A stretch of 64,000 nucleotides of DNA from Zea mays (lineage: Eukaryota; Streptophyta; Magnoliopsida; Poales; Poaceae): positions 13,228,001-13,292,000 of the forward strand of contig NC_050104.1 of NCBI RefSeq assembly GCF_902167145.1, in the 5' to 3' direction. The notes beneath the pieces were generated by a model. That model did no database searches and was not told the origin of the DNA. It was given only the letters and a program-made list of their open reading frames with translations. Below are positions 58,928 through 64,000 of this stretch, in pieces; position 1 is the stretch's first letter, and each line of letters opens with the position of its first letter. Both the position numbers and the translations under genes were made by a program.

Positions 58928-58969
58928 CTGGAGCTTGACGGGAAGCTGTTCGTCAACACGCAGCAGCCC

Positions 58970-58986
58970 CCTACCTGGCGCGCCAA
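58970..58986 (-). promoter_or_regulatory. Candidate primer binding site of the Huck-like element
   Basis: Minus-strand TGGCGCGCCAGGTAGGG follows one base after the 5' LTR end. TGGCGC-type starts fit an Arg, Asp or Lys tRNA 3' end, but I cannot assign the tRNA. Confidence 0.6.
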
Positions 58987-58987
58987 C

Positions 58988-60715
58988 TGTCGGCGTTTCG
59001 AGACCGGGGGGTCCCTCAGGCCGACGAGTGAGTGTCGCCGCGTGCCCCAGCCCAGATGGGTCGAGCGCGAGGGCGAGCGCGAAGGGGGGACGAGCGAGGC
59101 GGCCGGAGACCGGCGTGAGAGAGGTGGGAATCCCGCGGCCTTCGTGTTCGTCCCGCACCCAGGTCGGGTGCGCTTGCAGTAGGGGGTTACAAGCGTCCAC
59201 GCGGGAGAGGGAAGCGAGCGGCCCCAAGAGAGCGCCTGTCTTGTCCTCGTCCCCGCGCGGCCAACCCTCTCTAAGAGGGCCCTGGTCCTTCCTTTTATAG
59301 TCGTAAGGAGAGGATCCGGGCGTACAATGGGAGTGTAGCAGAGTGCTACGTGTCTAGCGGGGGAGAGCTAGCGCCCTGAGTACATGCCGTCGTGGCAGCC
59401 GGAGAGGTTTTGGCACCCAGCTGGTGTGATGTCGTGGCCATCGGAGGAGCGATGGAGCCTGGCGGAGGGACAGCTGTCGGAGCGGTTGGGTCCTTGCTGA
59501 CGTCCTCTTGCTTCCGTAAGGGGGCTGAGAGCTGCCATCGTCACAGAGCATGCGGGACACCATCATTGCCTATCCGGCGGAGCTAGCCAGATGGGACGCC
59601 GGTCTTGTTCCCTGCGGCCCGAGTCAGCTCGAGGCAGGGTGATGATGGCGCCTCCCGTTGACGTGGCTGGTCTGCGCCCTAGGCTGGGCGAGGTGGAAGC
59701 TCCTCCGAAGCTGAGGTCGAGTCTGTCTTCCGTGGCCGAGGCCGAGTCCGAGCCCCTGGTCGGGCGAGGCGGAGGTCGTCGTCTGAGGCCAGGGCGGAGT
59801 CCGAGCCCTGGGTCGGGCGGAGCGGAGTTCGCCGTCTTCCGGGACTTAGCCCGAGTCCGAGCCCTGGGTCGGGCGGAGCGGAGTTCGCCGTCTTCCGGGA
59901 CTTAGCCCGAGTCCGAGCCCTTGGTCGGGCGGAGCGGAGTTCGCCGTCTTCCGGGACTTAGCCCGAGTCCGAGCCCTGGGTCGGGCGGAGCGAAGTTCGC
60001 CGTCTTCCGGGACTTAGCCCGAGTCCGAGCCCTGGGTCGGGCGGAGCGGAGTTCGCCGTCTTCCGGGACTTAGCCCGAGTCCGAGCCCTGGGTCGAGCGG
60101 AGCGGAGTTTGCCGTCTTCCGGGACTTAGCCCGAGTCCGAGCCCTGGGTCGGGCGGAGCGGAGTTCGCCGTCTTCCGGGACTTAGCCCGAGTCCAAGCCC
60201 TGGGTCGGGCGGAGCGGAGTTTCCTGTGGTGCCTTCTGCAGGACCTGACTGCTTGTCAGCCTCGCTCTGTCAACTGGCACTGCAGTCGGCGCGGCGCAGG
60301 CGGCGCTGTCCTTCTGTCAAGCCGGTCAGTGGAACGGCGAAGTGACGGCGGTCACTTCGGCTCTGCCGGGGGGCGCATGCCAGGATAAGGGTGTCAGGCC
60401 ACCTTTGCATTAAATGCTCCTGCGATTTGGTCGGTCGGTGCGGCGATTTGGTCAGGGTTGCTTCTTAGCGAAGGCAGGGCCTCGGGCAAGCCGGAAATAT
60501 GTTCGCCGTCGGTGGGGGCCTCGGGCGAGACGAAAATCCTCCGGGGTCGGCTGCCCTTGTCCGAGGCTAGGCTCGGGCGAGGCGTGATCGAGTCGCTCGA
60601 ACGGACTGATCCCTGACTTAATCGCACCCATCAGGCCTTAGCAGCTTTATGCTGATGGGGGTTACCAGCTGAGAATTAGAAGCCTTGAGGGTACCCCTAA
60701 TTATGGTCCCCGACA
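58988..60715 (-). repeat. 5' LTR of the Huck-like element
   Basis: 1728 bp, uninterrupted, with eight 56 bp tandem units at about 59799-60228. A minus-strand TATA box (CTATAAAAGG) lies at 59291-59300. Confidence 0.9.
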
Positions 60716-60720
60716 CTTAT

Positions 60721-60757
60721 AAATACTATTATGGAGAAGCTTACATTAAGAGTACCA
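60721..60757. mobile_element. Foldback MITE, right part
   Basis: Inverted match of 35155-35191 (…GGAGAAGCTTAC...GTACCA) beyond the Huck-like element, showing the MITE was present before Huck inserted. Confidence 0.7.
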
Positions 60758-61540
60758 TAACCGAGAAGCATGTTAAAAAGAGTACTAAAATAGTAAAAAA
60801 ACTAGCAGCAGAGGCTCGATTGAGTTGAGGTTAGAGAACGGAAGATGTTTTTGAATGCTCGGTTCTCTTGACTTTTGGCCCTGTTTAAAAGTTAGGTGTC
60901 TTTCGCTTTGATAAAAATCAGCTATTTAAATTATTGCAACTATAATCTATAAAGACAAAAATACAGTAAAAACTGTATAAATCAGATTAAAACCAATCGA
61001 ACAAGCCTCTTTCGCTTTGTATCTATCACATCATATGTTTTATACGGTTAGAGTTATAAATATAATCCAATTATAAAACTAGTTGCACAGATGAAGACTA
61101 AACAATAACACGAATTTATTAAACCTAATTAGTTTATAATTCGATCATGTGATTCTACGGTAAACATTTACTAATCATGCACTAATTAGACTTAATAAAT
61201 TTATATCAATATTTAGCCTTTAGCTATGTAATTAGTTTATAATTAAATTATATTTAATGCTCGTAGTAGTCATCCAAACATCTGTTGTACCATGTACTAA
61301 ACTTTAGTTTCTGGATATATCTGTCGCATCAAGCATTCATTTATATAGTGTCCATGTATTCAGATAGCACACCAATCATATTTTGGCATATTTCTTGGCT
61401 TTAGTCTTTACCAGTTTTTACCATTTCTACAGTGTTTTGTCTCTATTAATTACAGTTGCAACAGTCCAAACATTTGCTTTAGACCGAAGCGAACAACACT
61501 TTCAAAAGTTAAAGTGTACCTTCCTCACAAAAAAGTTTAG
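60758..61540. other. AT-rich spacer with MITE-like sequence
   Basis: No gene seen. The stretch 61010-61330 resembles, in part, the Tourist-like element at 25340-25571 (phrase CCAATTATAAAACTAGTTGC and following) but lacks clear ends. Confidence 0.5.
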
Positions 61541-61676
61541 GGCTTGTTCGTTTTGGTGATAATCCACATGTATTAGGTGGGATTGAGCCGGTTTAAATCC
61601 ATAACAAGTCAAAATCCATCTCAATCCCACCCAATACACTCCAATACACATGTAATATCAATAACCGAACAAGGCC
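61541..61676. mobile_element. Tourist-like MITE, 136 bp
   Basis: Ends GGGCTTGTTCG / CGAACAAGGCC with TTA on both sides (61538-61540 and 61677-61679). Nearly the whole element folds back on itself (GGTGGGATTGAG and its complement). Confidence 0.8.
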
Positions 61677-61863
61677 TTAAAGTTAAATTTACATATGACC
61701 AATATATCATATATTAAGCTAGTTTATCTTAGCTCATCTGAAAGGAATCGGTCTAATTAGAATAGAAATAAGTATAATGGTTCGTTTTCCGTTTCCAGGT
61801 CCGTATTCATAGGTATAAATAAGCCAAATTTATGAGGACAAAGTGGTAGAACATAATGGGAAG

Positions 61864-63338
61864 TGAAAGGGAAATGTGCCCTTGAGCCATTTCTAGTATA
61901 TTTTGGTAACTAAGTGTCCAACACATATTAAGTGGGTTATTATATGCCATATGATGAATGAAGTGAAAATCAACAAGAAGGTATATTTATAGACTTAGTT
62001 CATTTGTTTTGGGTACTAATGAAGTTTGTCTAAGTACTAGAATCATAGAAAAGAGAAAGAGAAAAGGACTTGGCTGGAGCAGTTAAGACTTAGCTCGGTC
62101 TGGCACACCGGACTGTCCGGTGGTGCACCGGACAGTGTCTGATGCGCCAGGCCAGCTCTGGCGAACTGGCCACTCTCGGGAAAACTTCAGTGGCGTACGG
62201 CTATAATTCACCGGACTGTCCGGTGGTGCACCGGACTGTCCGGTGAGCCAACGGCCGCCAGCGCAACGGTCGGCCGCGTAATCCGCGCGCGACGCGTGGC
62301 CCCAGCCAATAGTCGGCTGGGGGCACCGGACTGTCCGGTGTGCACCGGACAGTGTCCGGTGCGCCAACCAGCCCGAAGTTGCAACGGTCGGCTGCGCCAG
62401 GAATGGAAGGAGATCGCGCACCGGACATGAACAGTAGCTGTCCGGTGGCACACCGGACTGTCTGGTGCGCCACCCGACAGAAGACAACTTTGGCCTTCCA
62501 AGAATGCCTCCAACGGCTCCTAGCTGCCTTGGGGCTATAAAAGGGACCCCTAGGCGCATGGAGGAGGCACCCAAGCATTCCTTGATCATTACTAAGCACC
62601 AAGACTCCATTCTCGCGCATTGGATTCTTTGAGATAGTGACTTGAGCCTCATTTGAGTAGAGAACTCCTCGAGTTGTGTTGTGAACTCAAACGACAGCGA
62701 TGAGTCTTCTTCTTCCCCAAGAGACGATGACTACGACGAGAAAAATAAATCGGTTAACTCAAACTTTTCATTTGATTATTCTCGTATTCCGTATAATTCC
62801 AATGCCCATTTGCTTTCTATTCCTCTTGTTAAACCTCCACACTTTGATGGAGAGGACTACGATTTTTGGAGGCACAAAATGCGTAGTCACCTTTTCTCTC
62901 TTCATCCTAGTATTTGGGAGGTAGTTGAGAACGGGGTGCATTTTGATAGTACTGACAACCTCGTTTTTATTAATGAGCAAATCCATAAAAATGCACAAGC
63001 TACCACTATTTTGCTAGCATCCTTATGCAGGGACGAGTACAATAAGGGAGCGGCTTGGACAACGCCAAGCAAATCTGGGACACCCTCAAGATTTCTCATG
63101 AGGGGAACGGCGCCACCATGATCACCAAGATGGAGTTGGTGGAAGGCGAGCTGGGAATGTTCGCAATGATCAGGGGAGAAGAGCCAACACAAACGTACAA
63201 CAGGCTCAAGACCCTGGTCAACAAGATCCGGAGCTATGGAAGCACGAGATGGACGGACCACGACGTCGTCCGACTTATGCTCAGGTCCTTCACTGTTATT
63301 GATCCTCATCTTGTGAACCTCATCCGTGAAAATCCCAG
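61864..63338 (+). mobile_element. Truncated Ji-like Sirevirus: LTR and gag pieces
   Basis: The LTR starts TGAAAGGGAAATGTGCCC and holds CACCGGACTGTCCGGTG palindromes and a TATA box (TATAAAAGG near 62535). At about 62680 the LTR passes straight into gag with no primer site or gag start, so a deletion removed both. It ends where another LTR inserted at 63339. The Ji label is from memory. Confidence 0.72.
62681..63338 (+). pseudogene. Sirevirus gag fragment
   Basis: A 5'-truncated gag core with the same blocks as the Opie-like gag (PPHFDGEDYDFWRHKM; AKQIWDTLKISHEGN; EEPTQTYNRLKTLVNKI). A one-base loss near 63046 shifts the frame. It stops at the new LTR, before the zinc knuckle. Confidence 0.82.
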
Positions 63339-64000
63339 TGTCGACGTTTCGACCCCGGGGGTCCCTGGACCGACGAGTAAATTGTCGTCACGTGCCCCAG
63401 CCCAGATGGGTCGGTGCGAGACGGAGCGCGAAGGGGGGAGAAAGCCGGAGGGAGACAGGCGTAAAAGGGGAAACCCGCGGCCTTCGTGTTTGTCCCGCGC
63501 CCAGGTCGGGTGCGCTTGCAGTAGGGGGTTACAAGCGTCCACGCGGGAGGGAGCGAGAGGCTTACGCGAGCGCCGTCCCATCCTTCCCCGCGCGGCCAAC
63601 CTTCTCTAAGAGGGCCATGGACCTTCCTTTTATAGGCGTAAGGAGGGGGTCTAGGTGTACAATTGGGAGATGTAGCAGTGTGCTAACGTGTCTAGCAGAG
63701 AGGAGCTAGTGCCCTAAGTACATGCCGTCGTGGCAGCTGGAGAGGTTTTGGAACCCTGTTCGTGTGATGTCGTGGCCGTCGGAGGAGCGCTGGAGCCTGG
63801 CGGAAAGACAGCTGTCGGGGCTGTCGAGTCCTTGCTGACGTCTCCTTGCTTCCGTAAGAGGGCTGAGAGCCGCCGCCGTCATGGAGCATGCGGGGCGCCA
63901 TCATTACTTGTTTTACCGGGGCGAGCCAGATGGGACGCCGGTCTTGTTCCCCGTAGCCTGAGCTAGCTAGGGGTAGGGTAATGATGGCCCTTCCTGTGAC
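63339..64000 (-). mobile_element. Huck-like LTR, partial (runs off the window)
   Basis: Starts TGTCGACGTTTCGACCCC, a diverged relative of the other Huck-like LTRs, with the same minus-strand TATA box (CCTATAAAAGG near 63625-63635). It ran into the gag fragment. Its far end and target duplication lie outside the window. Confidence 0.78.

Larger units (their letters stand above)
35298..60715 (-). mobile_element. Huck-like Ty3/gypsy retrotransposon with nested insertions
   Basis: Two LTRs of the TGTCGGCG...CCCCGACA type, in minus orientation, are flanked by the 5 bp duplication CTTAT (35293-35297 and 60716-60720). In order on the minus strand: 5' LTR, primer site, gag, (Opie-like insertion), rest of gag, protease, RT, RNase H, integrase, a long noncoding region, polypurine tract, 3' LTR. 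The 3' LTR holds a hAT-type element. Without the insertions the element would be about 13.9 kb. Several stops and two frameshifts break the polyprotein. Confidence 0.88.

Noticed and set aside
57359..59227. A single 622-residue frame extending into the Huck-like LTR
   Set aside because: The part right of 58927 runs through the primer site and LTR, so the frame there is open only by chance.
1..64000. tRNA and rRNA genes
   Set aside because: I looked for cloverleaf signatures and conserved rRNA words and found none beyond retroelement primer sites.

Overview
The window reads as nuclear DNA of a grass, almost certainly maize (Zea mays) or a close relative. The reasons are nested, high-copy LTR retrotransposons resembling Cinful-Zeon/Grande, Huck, Opie and Ji, a Helitron 3' end with the grass-type terminus, many small Tourist-like MITEs, and GC-rich host exons with GT-AG introns. 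Family names are given from memory of the sequence style and were not checked by search.

Layout. (1) 1-7037 is the 3' half of a plus-strand Ty3/gypsy element (Cinful-Zeon or Grande-like). It ends in a 673 bp LTR, carries a three-exon accessory gene on the opposite strand, and is interrupted by a Huck-like solo LTR (1099-2772, duplication AGAAG). (2) 7038-15141 is a minus-strand non-autonomous gypsy element arranged LTR-internal-LTR-internal, with one complete 3.4 kb LTR. (3) 15142-19281 is a Helitron remnant: the end of a PIF1-like helicase gene, then a multi-exon Ulp1/C48 protease pseudogene, then a CTAG|T terminus. (4) 19282-35154 is the genic island with three host genes: a two-exon cytochrome P450 (20299-21990, +), an intronless group C MAP kinase kinase (26098-27141, -), and a four-exon WLM metalloprotease with RanBP2 zinc fingers (30847-34850, -). 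MITEs and two truncated SINE copies lie between and inside these genes. (5) 35155-60757 is a foldback MITE split by a 25 kb Huck-like element (35298-60715, minus, duplication CTTAT). One Huck LTR holds an 811 bp hAT-type element, and its gag gene holds an Opie-like Sirevirus (46581-57256, plus, duplication GCAGG). The 5' LTR of the Sirevirus in turn holds an Angela/BARE-like solo LTR (47326-48599, duplication AATAC). (6) 60758-64000 has another MITE, a truncated Ji-like Sirevirus (LTR and gag fragments) and the start of one more Huck-like LTR running off the window.

How the genes fit together. The three host genes are not an operon or visible cluster: oxidation of a small molecule, MAP kinase signalling, and repair of DNA-protein crosslinks are separate jobs. 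The rest is a layered insertion record whose order can be read from target-site duplications. I saw no new defence or metabolic system. The most unusual items are the GC-AG intron inside a zinc finger of the metalloprotease gene, the spliced antisense accessory gene in the first gypsy element, the solo LTR at the TATA box of the Sirevirus, the shared-LTR array, and the protease pseudogene broken by three TGG-to-TGA changes.
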